Positions 31,642 to 42,800 of a stretch of 47,510 nucleotides of DNA are shown piece by piece. A program made the translations under genes and the position numbers. This DNA is from Gammaproteobacteria bacterium. Lineage in GTDB: Bacteria > Pseudomonadota > Gammaproteobacteria > PS1 > Pseudothioglobaceae. Each line of letters begins with the position of its first letter. The first letter of the stretch is position 1. A model generated the notes under the pieces. The model was given only the letters and a program-made list of their open reading frames with translations. It was not told the origin of the DNA and did not search any database. The stretch spans positions 1 through 47,510 of the forward strand of contig JAPYOZ010000002.1 of the NCBI GenBank assembly GCA_029941485.1, given 5' to 3'.

Positions 31642-31968
31642 TTAGAACAAAGGACCAGCAGAGCCAGCAACGGCAGCTTGCGCTAAAGCATTTTCTGCTT
31701 GCGTATGAGCTTTTTTGACCAATGCAGTTGCTGCATCAACCTTTCCAGATTTATGCAACTTTTTAGCTTCTTTGATCATCGCACCGGTATCACGCCAAGC
31801 CATGCTAGCAGCCAAAGCCGAAGCGTAGTCGGCCTCTGCTGCGCTAAGCGTTGCAGCAAATGCATCACCTGATGAGCCGCTGTTCCAATTATAGGAACTT
31901 GGTAGAAAATCAAATGCTTGAGTTGACAAAGCAAATACCGTTAAAATTGTTAGTAATATTTTTTTCAT
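31642..31968 (-). CDS. soxK: SoxXA-binding protein SoxK (SaxB-like)
   Basis: This 108-residue secreted protein has a signal peptide (MKKILLTILTVFALSTQAF) and then a helical, Ala/Lys-rich chain: ASMAWRDTGAMIKEAKKLHKSGKVDAATALVKKAHTQAENALAQ. This pattern (W-R-D-T, then a Lys/Gly turn and Gln-Ala-Glu helix) and its place right after soxA match the small SoxK/SaxB subunit that forms SoxXAK complexes in green sulfur bacteria and some gammaproteobacteria. No cysteines occur. It starts 9 nt after the soxA stop with SD AGGAGA, and the operon terminator follows. The assignment rests partly on position. Confidence 0.82.
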   Translation of the reverse strand: MKKILLTILTVFALSTQAFDFLPSSYNWNSGSSGDAFAATLSAAEADYASALAASMAWRDTGAMIKEAKKLHKSGKVDAATALVKKAHTQAENALAQAAVAGSAGPLF

Positions 31969-31977
31969 TATATTCTC

Positions 31978-32799
31978 CTATTTTCTGTAACGATCAGCAC
32001 TGATTTCAATGCCGTTGCTCATCGCTTGATGGAAGAGCTCCATATCACGATACTCTGAACTCTGCGCCATCAATGGCTTAGCACGCATGTTCTTATAACA
32101 ACCACCGTAACGACGGTGTAATGTTCCAATACCGCCCCACTTCGCACGATACATTGGTACGTGTGACGTGTGACCTAGTGCTGGTGATAAGATATCCGCA
32201 CGCGCTTTTTTGCCTGAGTTGTATACGTGACAATCTGCACATGACATGTTGAACTGGCCACGCTTAGCGTAAAAAGTAGCCTTACCTCTTTCATAAGCTG
32301 CTTTTGCACCATCCGATTCAACTTTTACGTTGATCTTCTCGCCAGCTGCTTGATCCGAAATCCAAGAACTGATTCTGGCAATCTTGCCTTTCATCGTACC
32401 CATCTTCTTGCCAGTTTGCTCGGTGTAACATTTACGGATTGTGCCTTCTAGTGTTACCACTGTACCAGCTGCATCATCATAGTATGGATGAGCCAAACGT
32501 GCTGCCGCTGGATCTTTCAACGCCGCACATTTACCTAAACCAAACTTTTCAAACTCCTCTCCACCTCTTTCAACGGCTTCCTCATACGGCGGGATACCAT
32601 CCAAGATTTCTTCGAATTGCTCTCTTGAACCTTCGTCCAGTGCATACACACCAATGGTGTAGTCTGCAAAATCAACGCTTGGATTTTGTTTTTTAAAGTG
32701 GCTTTGAAAGGCCTTAATATCAGCGCCTACATCCGTACCAGCGGATGCAGTGCCAATCACCAAGCCTAAACCAACCACTACTGTTAGTAGTTTTTTCAT
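31978..32799 (-). CDS. soxA: SoxA, single-haem cytochrome c subunit of L-cysteine S-thiosulfotransferase
   Basis: SoxXA oxidatively attaches thiosulfate to the SoxY cysteine. This 273-residue precursor has a signal peptide ending near residue 20 and only one haem motif, CADCH at 187-191. C234 in HRRYGGCYKNMRAK is the expected cysteine haem ligand that becomes a persulfide. C91 and C124 take the place of the lost N-terminal haem and probably form a disulfide, as in other single-haem SoxA proteins. SD GAGGAGA precedes the ATG. soxZ lies 23 nt upstream and soxK 9 nt downstream. Confidence 0.96.
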   Translation of the reverse strand: MKKLLTVVVGLGLVIGTASAGTDVGADIKAFQSHFKKQNPSVDFADYTIGVYALDEGSREQFEEILDGIPPYEEAVERGGEEFEKFGLGKCAALKDPAAARLAHPYYDDAAGTVVTLEGTIRKCYTEQTGKKMGTMKGKIARISSWISDQAAGEKINVKVESDGAKAAYERGKATFYAKRGQFNMSCADCHVYNSGKKARADILSPALGHTSHVPMYRAKWGGIGTLHRRYGGCYKNMRAKPLMAQSSEYRDMELFHQAMSNGIEISADRYRK

Positions 32800-32822
32800 T
32801 AATCTCTCCTCAATAATATCGG

Positions 32823-33125
32823 TTATTTAGATTTTGCAGTTGCAGAACCTGTTTTACCCTTGCTATCTTTGTACTTAAGCTCGATTGTGTCGCCTTTAGC
32901 GCCAGCAACGTTAAACTTAAAGTATGGGTCTTTAGAAATAGAACTACCAATATCAGCATCAACCACTTTATTGCCATTGTGTGATACAACCATGTGCACA
33001 ATGTGATTGGCAGGTACTAATTTACCTTTCTTCTTACGAAGACCAGTTTCCATTGGATGCTTGATTAAACATTTAATACCGATAACACCTTTTCTAGCTT
33101 TAGGCTTTAATTTAATTTTTCCCAT
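32823..33125 (-). CDS. soxZ: SoxZ, thiosulfate-oxidation carrier subunit
   Basis: This 100-residue immunoglobulin-like protein pairs with SoxY to form the carrier of sulfur intermediates. It opens MGKIKLKPKARKGVIGIKCLIKHPMETGLRKKKG and contains HMVVSHNGNKVVDADIGSSISKDPYF, both typical of SoxZ. It has no signal peptide. It is probably exported together with SoxY by the Tat route, as known for this pair. SD AAGGAGA precedes the ATG. It lies 33 nt after soxY. Confidence 0.97.
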   Translation of the reverse strand: MGKIKLKPKARKGVIGIKCLIKHPMETGLRKKKGKLVPANHIVHMVVSHNGNKVVDADIGSSISKDPYFKFNVAGAKGDTIELKYKDSKGKTGSATAKSK

Positions 33126-33158
33126 TTTTATTCTCCTTTATATAATCTAATTAGTTAA

Positions 33159-33602
33159 TTAACCGCCACAGCCGCCAATCGTTACTTTCACTTCTTGTGA
33201 TACTTTAGTTGTTGCACCGCCTGCAGTAACCAATGCGTCTACCGGAGAAGTTTTACCCATCTTAATACGAGTAGAAACGTAACCTTGTGCGCCAGATAAA
33301 TTAAATGAAGCTGCTAATGGTGTGCCGTTATTGACAACATAGAAAGAAATGTTAGTCACGCCGTCCATTTTAGAAGCGTCTACTGTCATTGGTACAACTG
33401 CACCGTTTTCAGCGATCTTAGGGGCTTTAAACTTAAATGAACCTTTACCAGCGCCTGCTGATGAAGCACCTGCTGCATCTGATTTAGCTTTAAAAGCTGC
33501 TGAGTTAGCAAAAACCATGCTTGGTGTTAGTAAGCCTGCGCCTACTGCCGTTGCAACTGCAGAACCTGCCATTGCGCTTTTTAGAAATAATCTTCTTTTC
33601 AT
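33159..33602 (-). CDS. soxY: SoxY, sulfur-carrier protein
   Basis: SoxY carries thiosulfate-derived sulfur covalently on a C-terminal cysteine in the periplasm. The start is ATG 33602, giving 147 residues; the ORF-track start at 33680 reads back into soxX. A Tat-type signal begins at once (MKRRLFLKSAMAGSAVATAVGAG), then an Ala/Ser/Gly-rich linker and the Ig-like domain. The chain ends in the swinging arm GGCGG, with C145 as the carrier cysteine. SD AAGGAGA lies just upstream, 10 nt after the soxX stop. Confidence 0.97.
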   Translation of the reverse strand: MKRRLFLKSAMAGSAVATAVGAGLLTPSMVFANSAAFKAKSDAAGASSAGAGKGSFKFKAPKIAENGAVVPMTVDASKMDGVTNISFYVVNNGTPLAASFNLSGAQGYVSTRIKMGKTSPVDALVTAGGATTKVSQEVKVTIGGCGG

Positions 33603-33612
33603 CTTGCTCTCC

Positions 33613-33960
33613 TTATTTTGTGTAAATGAAATCTGTAATTTGATCAATTTGCTTCTCAGTAAGTGCTTGGTGTTTACCAAACGGAGGCATAATTGTATTT
33701 GGGTTTTTCACCGTTGCATCCCAAATTTGCGCTCTTAGAGTTGCTTTATCTGGAAATCTTGCCTTCATGGCAAGTAATGGTGGACCGATATTTCCTGGCA
33801 AGTTACCGCCTGGAATCATGTGACATGCTAAGCAGTTACCTAGCTTACGGCCGAAAGTAACCTCTTCGCCCGTCATCTCTTTAGCGCCTGCTTCCATTGG
33901 TAACATAAACAACGTCGCCAGTGTTACAACTGCTGAGATAGAAGAAATGGTTTTCTTCAT
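33613..33960 (-). CDS. soxX: SoxX, monohaem cytochrome c subunit
   Basis: SoxX is the small cytochrome partner of SoxA. The 115-residue precursor has a signal peptide ending near residue 26 (MEAGAKE), one haem motif CLACH at 43-47, and the methionine ligand M91 in NTIMPPFGKHQALTEKQI. The conserved segment PGNIGPPL lies between them. It is the first gene of soxXYZA-K and has SD AGAGGAGAG. A promoter candidate and a dyad lie in the 123 nt between it and trpE. Confidence 0.96.
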   Translation of the reverse strand: MKKTISSISAVVTLATLFMLPMEAGAKEMTGEEVTFGRKLGNCLACHMIPGGNLPGNIGPPLLAMKARFPDKATLRAQIWDATVKNPNTIMPPFGKHQALTEKQIDQITDFIYTK

Positions 33961-34025
33961 ACTTCTCTCCTCTTTAATATTTAAAAAATAAACTCCCTAT
34001 AAGATTTAGAACCTTACTGGGTTAT

Positions 34026-34060
34026 ATCATAACCATTTTAAAAGTATTTGCAACACTTTT
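34026..34060 (-). promoter_or_regulatory. Candidate sox promoter with overlapping dyad
   Basis: On the minus strand TTGCAA is followed after 16 nt by TATGAT (34026-34031), a reasonable sigma-70-type promoter about 65 nt before soxX. The -35 is centred in a 21-bp dyad AAAAGT-N9-ACTTTT (34040-34060), with the inner bases also mostly symmetric. This is the shape expected of an operator, although it could instead be a weak trpE terminator stem. Confidence 0.45.
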
Positions 34061-34083
34061 ATGAAGTATTAATATAGATTGAC

Positions 34084-35538
34084 TTAAATTTGTTCGGCTG
34101 CTTTAATTAAAGCTTGAGCTTTGTGCATGGTTTCATCCCATTCCGACTGTGGGATAGAGTCGTACACAATCCCAGCCCCAGCTTGCACATAGAGCATTTG
34201 ATCTTTAATAACTGCCGTACGAATAGCGATCGCCATATCCATACAACCGTGCCAAGACAAATAGCCAATAGCACCGGAATAAATATTACGTTTCAAGTCT
34301 TCTACTTCGTCAATAATCTCCATGGCACGCACTTTTGGGGCGCCACTCAGTGTGCCTGCTGGAAAAGTTGCCTTAAGCACGTCAATGGCGCTCACGTCTT
34401 CTTTCAGATCACATTCCACATTTGACACAATGTGCATTACATGTGAATAGCGCTCAACAAACATTTTATCCGTTAATACCACAGTGCCTATTTTGGCGAT
34501 ACGACCTAAATCATTACGACCTAAGTCAATTAACATTAGATGCTCTGCAATTTCTTTTTCATCGGCCAATAAATCTTTTTCTAAGGCTGAGTCCTCTTGT
34601 TCATTTTTACCACGAGAGCGAGTGCCTGCTATGGGGCGCACCGTTGCTTTTCTGTTGCCATCCACTCTAGTAAGAATCTCAGGTGAGGACCCTACGATCG
34701 TGACATCATCTAAATTAAGGTAATACATATAAGGAGATGGATTAAGGCGTCTGAGTTGACGATAAAGTTCAATGGCTGGTGCCTTAAACTCACAACTGAG
34801 TCGTTGTGAAGGCACCACTTGCATGACATCACCCGCAACAATGTATTCTTGAATTTTTTTAACTGCTGCTTTGTAGTTGTCTTCACCAAAGCTTGAAGTG
34901 AAATCTTGCTCAGTAATGTTATCCGACTGGTAGTCTGATGTTGTCAATGGCTGGTTAATTTGTGTGGATATTTCTTCTAATCGACCAATGGCATCTTCGT
35001 AACTTTGCTTGTTTGGATTAACGTGAGTAATGATGAATGCTTGATTAAGTAAGTTGTCAAATACTACTAAATCATTTGATAACATTAACAAGATATCCGC
35101 CACACCAAGCTCGTCACGCTTGTTAATTTTGGATAATTTTGGCTCAATGTAACGAATAATTTCATAACCAAAATAACCCACCAGACCGCCATTAAAATCC
35201 GGCAGTGCGTCTAATTGTGGCACTTTATACTGCGATAGATATTGCTCAATCCAGACTAGGGGATCTTTAACCTTAGTTGACTCGAGCAGTTTGCCATCTT
35301 GCTCAATGTGTACTTCGTAATCAAATACTTTGATGACGGTTTGTGCGTGTAGGCCAATCATCGAATAACGGCCCCATTTTTCACCGCCTTGAACCGATTC
35401 AAAAAGGTAAGAATAAGAATTATTAGCCAGTTTTAAATAAAGACCTAATGCGGTATCGGTATCAAGCGCAACGGCCTTATAAACTGGGACATGATTGTAC
35501 CCATCCGAGACATATTGTTCAAAACTCGCTTTATTCAT
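34084..35538 (-). CDS. trpE: Anthranilate synthase component I
   Basis: TrpE converts chorismate to anthranilate, the first committed step of tryptophan synthesis. It is 484 residues with the chorismate-binding core: QRLSCEFKAPAIELYRQLRRLNPSPYMYYL, SPEILTRV, RPIAGTRSRGKNEQED, LIDLGRNDLGRI and FPAGTLSGAPKVRAMEII. The N-terminal domain (QGGEKWGRYSMIGL) carries feedback-site-like residues. It stands alone: trpG and trpD are not adjacent. It lies between the rpoC terminator and the sox operon on the same strand, and no trp leader peptide is evident in the 50-nt 5' region. Confidence 0.97.
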   Translation of the reverse strand: MNKASFEQYVSDGYNHVPVYKAVALDTDTALGLYLKLANNSYSYLFESVQGGEKWGRYSMIGLHAQTVIKVFDYEVHIEQDGKLLESTKVKDPLVWIEQYLSQYKVPQLDALPDFNGGLVGYFGYEIIRYIEPKLSKINKRDELGVADILLMLSNDLVVFDNLLNQAFIITHVNPNKQSYEDAIGRLEEISTQINQPLTTSDYQSDNITEQDFTSSFGEDNYKAAVKKIQEYIVAGDVMQVVPSQRLSCEFKAPAIELYRQLRRLNPSPYMYYLNLDDVTIVGSSPEILTRVDGNRKATVRPIAGTRSRGKNEQEDSALEKDLLADEKEIAEHLMLIDLGRNDLGRIAKIGTVVLTDKMFVERYSHVMHIVSNVECDLKEDVSAIDVLKATFPAGTLSGAPKVRAMEIIDEVEDLKRNIYSGAIGYLSWHGCMDMAIAIRTAVIKDQMLYVQAGAGIVYDSIPQSEWDETMHKAQALIKAAEQI

Positions 35539-35590
35539 AAGCGCATTTTAAACCTTAAGACGACTTTGTATAAGTAGATTTAAAAGACGA

Positions 35591-35628
35591 AAAAAAACCA
35601 CGCCCATTTAATAGAGTGTGGTTTTTTT
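35591..35628 (-). terminator. Rho-independent terminator after rpoC
   Basis: AAAAAACCAC and GTGGTTTTTT pair across an 18-nt spacer that has some further pairing. The minus-strand copy ends in a long T run. It lies about 22 nt beyond the rpoC stop and separates the rpo operon from trpE. Near-symmetric A/T tails mean it could work in both directions. Confidence 0.88.
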
Positions 35629-35650
35629 ATTTTAGCTTTGAATAATGACT

Positions 35651-38600
35651 TTATTCTTCAGCTTGTGTTTCAGCACTTGTTTCAACATCCGCATCTGCTT
35701 CACTCAGTTGTTGTGAAAGTGCTGCTTCTGCATCGGCTGTTTGCATAATGCTTTCAGCACGTTTGGCACGTTTCTCTTGATGGTACACAAAACCCGTACC
35801 TGCTGGAATCAAGCGACCCACAATTACGTTTTCCTTCAAACCTTGCAATGTATCGACACGACCCGTGGTTGACGCCTCAGTTAGTACTCGAGTAGTCTCT
35901 TGGAATGATGCCGCAGAAATAAACGACTCCGTTGCTAACGATGCTTTGGTAATACCCATTAATAATCGTTGATAAATCACTGGGCTTTTACTTTGTGCTT
36001 CTAATTGCTTATTAGTATCAATAACACGAGCGTACTCGGCCGTTTCTCCATTCACAAAATTAGAATCACCTGCATCAAGAACTTCTACCTTACGTAGCAT
36101 TTGTTTAACGATTACTTCAATGTGCTTATCTGAAATTTTTACACCTTGTAGGCGATAAACATTTTGAACTTCCTTAACCACGTAATTCGCCAACGCTTCC
36201 ACGCCTAACAAGCGCAAAATATCGTGAGGATTTGACGGGCCATCAGAAATTACATCACCTTTTTCAACCGTTTCACCATCGAAGACATTAATTTGACGCC
36301 ATTTATGAATCATCATTTCAGTCGCTTCGCCTTGGTCAGAAGTAATCACTAAGCGATCTTTAGATTTAGTTGGATTACCAAAACTAATAACACCACTCGC
36401 TTCTGCAAGAATGGAATGGTCCTTAGCTTTACGTGCCTCAAACAAGTCGGCTACACGTGGTAGGCCACCGGTAATATCACTGGTCTTAGATTGATCTTTA
36501 GGGATCTTCGCTAAGACCTCGCCCGCTGTAATCACTTGATTGTCTTCTAAGTTAATCTTAACTTCTGACGGTAAATAGTGCGTTGATAACACCACTTCAG
36601 AATCACTTTCTTCGACCATCTTAATCATTGGCTTTAAACCTTTCGCCGCTACCGATCTTTCTGCTTCATCAATCATCTCAAAGAAGGTTAAACCCGTTAG
36701 TGGGTCTGTATTTTTATTAACCGTAATGCCTTCAACAAAATCAACAAAGATCACACGGCCTGCTTGCTCAGAAATGATTGGATGTGTGTGTGGATCCCAA
36801 TCAGCAATTTTATCTTTTGCCTTAACTGAACCACCATCTTGAACATGAACAATGGCACCGTACGGAACTTTATAACGCTCAACTTCTTGACCTTTAATAT
36901 TACGAATTGTCACTTCTGAAGAACGTGAAACAATAACTAAATCACCATTTTCATTGGTAATTGATTTTAAGTTTTCAAAATATGCAACACCGTCATTATC
37001 AACATTAATACTACTGATTACTGTTGATGCGGATGCCGCGCCACCAATGTGGAACGTACGCATGGTTAACTGTGTACCTGGCTCACCAATGGATTGTGCT
37101 GCAATTACACCAACGGCTTCACCAACACCAATCTTGTGACCACGAGCCATGTCGTTACCATAACAAGATGCACACACACCGTAGCGAGTATCACAAGTAA
37201 TAGTAGAACGCGCCTTGATGGATTCTACACCCATCTCATTAATCTTATCTGAATCTTCCAAAGTAACTAAATGACCCTTAGGTAATAATACTTCAGTTGA
37301 ATCTGGCACTAGTATATCTTCAGCCATGACACGACCCAATACAGCAGCACCAAGTGTCTGCACAATATTGCCACCTTCAATTGTCGCTTTCATGATTAGG
37401 CCATTTTCAGTACCACAATCATCTTCGTTTACAACAAGATCTTGACCAACATCTACCAAACGACGTGTTAAATAACCTGAGTTTGCTGTTTTAAGCGCCG
37501 TATCAGCCAAACCTTTTCGAGCACCGTGCGTTGAAATAAAGTATTGCAGATTGTTCAAACCTTCACGGAAGTTTGAAGTAATCGGTGTTTCAATAATTGA
37601 GCCGTCTGGCTTAGCCATTAAACCACGCATACCTGCTAACTGACGTATCTGTGCTGGAGAACCTCTAGCGCCTGAATCGGCCATCATGTAAATTGAATTA
37701 AACGATGGTTTCTTTTCAGTCTTACCTTGTGCGTCGGTCATTTCTTCAAAGCCAACTTCATCCATCATTGCTTTTGCTACTTTTTCTGAAGTACGAGACC
37801 AAATATCAATCACTTTATTATAACGCTCGCCATCCGTTACCACACCTGATGAAAACTGATTTTGTACATCTTTTACTTGTGCTTCAGCTTCTTTAATCAT
37901 GCTGGCTTTTGTGTCTGGAATAATCATATCATTAGAGCAAAATGAAATGCCTGACTTGGTTGAATATTGAAAACCCATGTACATCATTTGATCAGCAAAA
38001 ATAACTGTGTCTTTAAGCTCTTGCGTCTGATAACAAACGTGAATTAAGTTAGAAACTACTTTTTTACTAATTGCTTTGTTAATTAAATCGAACGATAAGC
38101 CGGCCGGCAGGATTCTTGAAAAAATCGCACGACCAACTGTGGTATCAACAATACGCGTTGTCGTTGGTTGATACTTTCCGTCTAATTTTTCATAGTCTTG
38201 AATACGCAATTTAACTTGAGCATGCAAGGTTGTTGAGTCTGATTCATACGCATTAAGCGCCTCAGTAGCGCTGGCAAAAATCATGCCTTCGCCTTTTTGA
38301 TTAACCTTCTCACGAGTCATGTAGTACAGACCTAAAATTACGTCCTGTGAAGGCACAATAATCGGATCACCACTAGCAAGGTGTAATACATTGTTAGAAG
38401 CCAACATTAGTGTTCTTGCTTCCAGTTGCGCCTCTTCAGACAATGGTACGTGTACCGCCATTTGATCACCATCAAAGTCAGCGTTAAATGCACCACAAAC
38501 CAATGGATGAAGTTGAATCGCTTTACCTTCAATCAACAATGGTTCAAATGCTTGAATACCCAAACGGTGTAATGTTGGTGCACGGTTAAGCATGACTGGA

Positions 38601-39859
38601 TGCTGGTGCACCACTCTTTCTAAAATATCCCATACTTCAGGGATTTCACTCTCAACCATCTTCTTAGCCGCCTTAATGGTTGAGGCTAGACCTTGTGCTT
38701 GTAAGCGATTGTAGATAAATGGTTTGAATAACTCTAAAGCCATTTTCTTCGGCAAACCACATTGGTGTAACTTAAGGTATGGACCACACACAATCACCGA
38801 ACGGCCAGAGTAGTCAACACGCTTACCCAATAAGTTTTGACGGAAACGACCTTGCTTACCTTTAATCATGTCAGCAATTGACTTAAGTGGACGGCGATTA
38901 TTACCCATCACTGCACGGCCACGACGACCATTATCAATCAGTGAATCGACTGCTTCTTGAAGCATACGCTTTTCGTTACGCACAATAATCTCAGGTGCAT
39001 CTAATTCTAATAAGCGACCTAAACGGTTGTTACGATTGATAACACGACGATATAAATCGTTCAAATCGGAGGTTGCAAAACGACCGCCATCTAGCGGTAC
39101 TAATGGACGTAAATCTGGCGGAAGAATAGGTAATACATTAAGCACCATCCACTCAGGCTTATTGCCCGATTGAATCAATGAATCAATTAATTTCAAACGC
39201 TTATTGTATTTTTTAAGCTTGGTTTGAGATTTGGTATTTAGACTGTCTTCACGCAAATTAGCCGCTTCTTTTTCAAGCTGCATTTCTTTTAAAACGTCTT
39301 GAATGGCTTCGGCACCCATCTTCGCTTCAAATTCATCATCGCCATACTCATCCAGAGCATCAAAATACATTTCTTCGGTTAATAATTGCTTGTGCACCAA
39401 CGGTGTAGAGCCTGGGTCCGTTACTAAGAAAGCTTCAAAATATAAAACACGCTCAATGTCTTTTAAGGTCATGTCCATCAATAAACCTAAACGCGAAGGC
39501 AAGGATTTAAGGTACCAAATGTGCGCAATGGGTGCGGCCAATTCGATATGCCCCATACGTTCACGACGTACTTTTGAGAACGTAACTTCAACGCCACATT
39601 TTTCACACACAACATTACGGAATCTCATGCGCTTGTATTTACCACACAAACACTCAAAATCTTTCATTGGGCCAAAAATCTTAGCACAGAACAAACCTTC
39701 TCTTTCAGGTTTGAATGTACGGTAGTTAATGGTTTCAGGTTTTTTTACCTCACCATATGACCATGAACGAATCTTCTCAGGAGAAGCCAGTCCAACTCGA
39801 ATCGCATCAAAATCTTGTTCTTTATTTTGCTGTTTTAAAATTTGTAATAAATCTTTCAT
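35651..39859 (-). CDS. rpoC: RNA polymerase beta' subunit
   Basis: This is the 1402-residue largest polymerase subunit. It has the N-terminal zinc site [20 protein letters not shown] and the RNAP lid/rudder region with [15 protein letters not shown]. The catalytic Mg motif [12 protein letters not shown] lies near 458, the bridge helix and trigger loop region follows, and the second zinc site is [19 protein letters not shown]. The tail is acidic ([16 protein letters not shown]). Length and order are as in E. coli. It lies 14 nt after rpoB, in the same operon, and is followed by a strong terminator. Confidence 0.99.
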   Translation of the reverse strand: MKDLLQILKQQNKEQDFDAIRVGLASPEKIRSWSYGEVKKPETINYRTFKPEREGLFCAKIFGPMKDFECLCGKYKRMRFRNVVCEKCGVEVTFSKVRRERMGHIELAAPIAHIWYLKSLPSRLGLLMDMTLKDIERVLYFEAFLVTDPGSTPLVHKQLLTEEMYFDALDEYGDDEFEAKMGAEAIQDVLKEMQLEKEAANLREDSLNTKSQTKLKKYNKRLKLIDSLIQSGNKPEWMVLNVLPILPPDLRPLVPLDGGRFATSDLNDLYRRVINRNNRLGRLLELDAPEIIVRNEKRMLQEAVDSLIDNGRRGRAVMGNNRRPLKSIADMIKGKQGRFRQNLLGKRVDYSGRSVIVCGPYLKLHQCGLPKKMALELFKPFIYNRLQAQGLASTIKAAKKMVESEIPEVWDILERVVHQHPVMLNRAPTLHRLGIQAFEPLLIEGKAIQLHPLVCGAFNADFDGDQMAVHVPLSEEAQLEARTLMLASNNVLHLASGDPIIVPSQDVILGLYYMTREKVNQKGEGMIFASATEALNAYESDSTTLHAQVKLRIQDYEKLDGKYQPTTTRIVDTTVGRAIFSRILPAGLSFDLINKAISKKVVSNLIHVCYQTQELKDTVIFADQMMYMGFQYSTKSGISFCSNDMIIPDTKASMIKEAEAQVKDVQNQFSSGVVTDGERYNKVIDIWSRTSEKVAKAMMDEVGFEEMTDAQGKTEKKPSFNSIYMMADSGARGSPAQIRQLAGMRGLMAKPDGSIIETPITSNFREGLNNLQYFISTHGARKGLADTALKTANSGYLTRRLVDVGQDLVVNEDDCGTENGLIMKATIEGGNIVQTLGAAVLGRVMAEDILVPDSTEVLLPKGHLVTLEDSDKINEMGVESIKARSTITCDTRYGVCASCYGNDMARGHKIGVGEAVGVIAAQSIGEPGTQLTMRTFHIGGAASASTVISSINVDNDGVAYFENLKSITNENGDLVIVSRSSEVTIRNIKGQEVERYKVPYGAIVHVQDGGSVKAKDKIADWDPHTHPIISEQAGRVIFVDFVEGITVNKNTDPLTGLTFFEMIDEAERSVAAKGLKPMIKMVEESDSEVVLSTHYLPSEVKINLEDNQVITAGEVLAKIPKDQSKTSDITGGLPRVADLFEARKAKDHSILAEASGVISFGNPTKSKDRLVITSDQGEATEMMIHKWRQINVFDGETVEKGDVISDGPSNPHDILRLLGVEALANYVVKEVQNVYRLQGVKISDKHIEVIVKQMLRKVEVLDAGDSNFVNGETAEYARVIDTNKQLEAQSKSPVIYQRLLMGITKASLATESFISAASFQETTRVLTEASTTGRVDTLQGLKENVIVGRLIPAGTGFVYHQEKRAKRAESIMQTADAEAALSQQLSEADADVETSAETQAEE

Positions 39860-39873
39860 CGGATTCTCCTAAT

Positions 39874-42800
39874 TTAGTGTTGCTCAAGTTCGACGTCAAT
39901 ACCTAACGAACGAATCTCTTTGACCAATACATTAAATGATTCTGGCATGACTGATTCGGTCAAGTTCACGCCATCAACAATACTCTTGTACATCTTCGCA
40001 CGACCGGCAACATCATCTGATTTCACCGTTAACATCTCGCGTAGTGTGTGTGCTGCACCATAAGCTTCTAATGCCCATACTTCCATTTCACCAAAGCGTT
40101 GACCACCAAACTGTGCCTTACCACTCAACGGCTGTTGAGTTACTAATGAATAAGGACCAGTTGAACGAGCATGCATCTTATCATCTACTAAGTGATTAAG
40201 CTTAAGCATATGCATATAACCAACCGTTACTAGGCGATCAAACGCCTCACCGGTACGACCATCATATAACTGCTCTTGACCAGACTCTGGAAGATCAGCT
40301 AATTTTAGTAATGACTTAATATCTTCTTCTTTAATGCCATCAAATACCGGAGTTGCCATTGGCACACCACCGCGTAAGTTTCTTGCCAATTCGATAATCT
40401 CTTCATCGGTAAATGAAGCTAAGTCTTCTTGCTTACCGTAAGAGTTGTAAATCTTATCTAAGAATGCTCTGATTTCTTTTACCATCTCAGTGCGTTTCTC
40501 ATCCAACATGGCGGCAATTTTATAACCCAAGCCTTTTGCTGCATAACCTAAGTGAACTTCTAATACTTGACCAACGTTCATTCGTGATGGTACACCGAGT
40601 GGGTTAAGCACCACATCAACCGTTGAACCGTCTTCAAGGTAAGGCATATCTTCAATTGGAGATACGCGTGAAATCACACCTTTGTTACCATGACGACCAG
40701 CCATCTTATCACCGACTTGAAGGGTTTTACGTGTTGCCACGTAAACTTTAACCATCTTCATTACACCTGGTGGTAATTCTGCACCTTCGTTAATCTTGGC
40801 GCGCTCTTCTTCAAAGAATTTATCAAACTCAACTTGCTTAGCTTTTGCTTGTTTCACTAATGCTGCCACTTCTTTATTGACACTTGCATCTTCAACTTTA
40901 AGCTTTGCAACTTCCATATTTTCTAATGGCTTCATCATCTTAGCATTAAGCTTATCACCAGTTTTAATACTGCCAACACCTTTAGTTACCACACCACCTG
41001 AAAGTTTCAAGCGAACTCGACGGAAAATATCACCATCAATAATGCCAAATTCATCATCAATGTCCTTTCTAATTTTAGCCAGGCGCTCTTCATCAATATT
41101 AAGCGCTCTTGAATCTTTTTCAACACGATCACGAGTAAAGACTTGCACATCAATAACTACACCGGATTTCGATGCACCAATGCGTAATGAAGAGTCTTTA
41201 ACATTATTGGCTTTCTCGCCAAAAATAGCTCTGAGTAATTTTTCCTCCGGAGACAATACTGTTTCACTCTTCGGCGTTACTTTACCTACTAAGATATCAC
41301 CACCTTTAACACGAGCACCTACATAAACCACACCCACTTCATCTAATTTAGACAAGGCTGATTCGCTTACGTTTGGAATGTCAGCAGTAATTTCTTCAGG
41401 ACCTAACTTAGTATCACGAGAATATGCAGTTAACTCTTCAATATGGATGGTGGTATAGCGATCTTCTTGTACCACTCTTTCTGATATTAAAATTGAATCT
41501 TCAAAGTTGTAACCATTCCAAGGCATAAAGGCAATCATCATGTTTTGACCTAGAGCTAATTCACCTAAATCAGTAGAAGGACCGTCTGCCAACACATCAC
41601 CCGCTGCAATTTTATCGCCGGTTTTAACCAATGGTTTTTGATTAATACAAGTGTTTTGATTAGAACGTGAGTATTTGGTTAGATTATAAATATCAACACC
41701 TAACTCGCCCGCCTTAGTCTGCTTTGAATCCACTCGAATTACAATACGAGAAGCATCTACTGCTTCAACCACACCGCCATGCTTAGCCGTTACACAAACA
41801 CGTGAATCCGTTGCAACAACACGTTCAATACCAGTACCAACTAATGGCTTTTCAGCACGCAATACAGGCACTGCTTGACGTTGCATATTTGAACCCATGA
41901 GCGCACGGTTTGCATCATCATGCTCAAGGAATGGAATGAGTGATGCTGCCACAGACGAGATTTGCTTAGAGTCAATATCAATCAAAGTAACGTCTTGTGA
42001 ATTCACCAAGACAAATTCGTTTTTACGACGACATGAAATCAGATCACCCATAAGCTGACCTTTACCATCTATTATCGCATTTGCCTGTGCAATAGTATGC
42101 TCAAGCTCATCAATCGCAGACACGTAAATCACTTCATCAGTTACTTTACCTTTTTTAACTATCTGATATGGAGTTTCCAAAAAGCCATAACTATTAGTTT
42201 TTGCATATACTGCTAATGTATTAATTAGGCCAATGTTTGGACCTTCTGGTGTTTCAATTGGACACAGACGACCGTAATGCGATGGATGCACGTCACGTAC
42301 TTCAAAACCAGCACGCTCACGAGTTAAACCACCTGGACCTAATGCAGAAATACGGCGTTTATGGGTTACACCTGAAAGTGGATTTACTTGATCCATAAAC
42401 TGCGAAAGTTGAGATGAACCAAAGAATTCTCTTACTGCTGCAGATACAGGCTTAGAGTTAATTAAATCTTGTGGCGTTAATTCATCAGTTTCAGCCAAAT
42501 TTAGACCTTCTCTTACTGCTTTTTCAACTCTGACTAGACCAATTCTGAATTGATTTTCAATCATTTCACCAATCGCCCTAACACGTCTATTAGCTAGTGT
42601 ATCCACATCGTCAACAGAATCGTTACCATTTTTAATGTCGATTAATAATTTAAGGACATTAATAATGTCATCGTTGGTTAATACGTGCTCGCCCGTTTCT
42701 GATTTGATACCTAAACGACGGTTTAACTTCATACGACCTACTTTGGATAAATCGTAACGATCGTTCTTAAAGAATAAATTGTTAAACAATAAATTCACCG

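Noticed and set aside
33349-33738. 129-residue plus-strand ORF over soxY/soxX
   Set aside because: Ala/Pro-rich antisense shadow of the soxY linker; both real sox genes are well supported.
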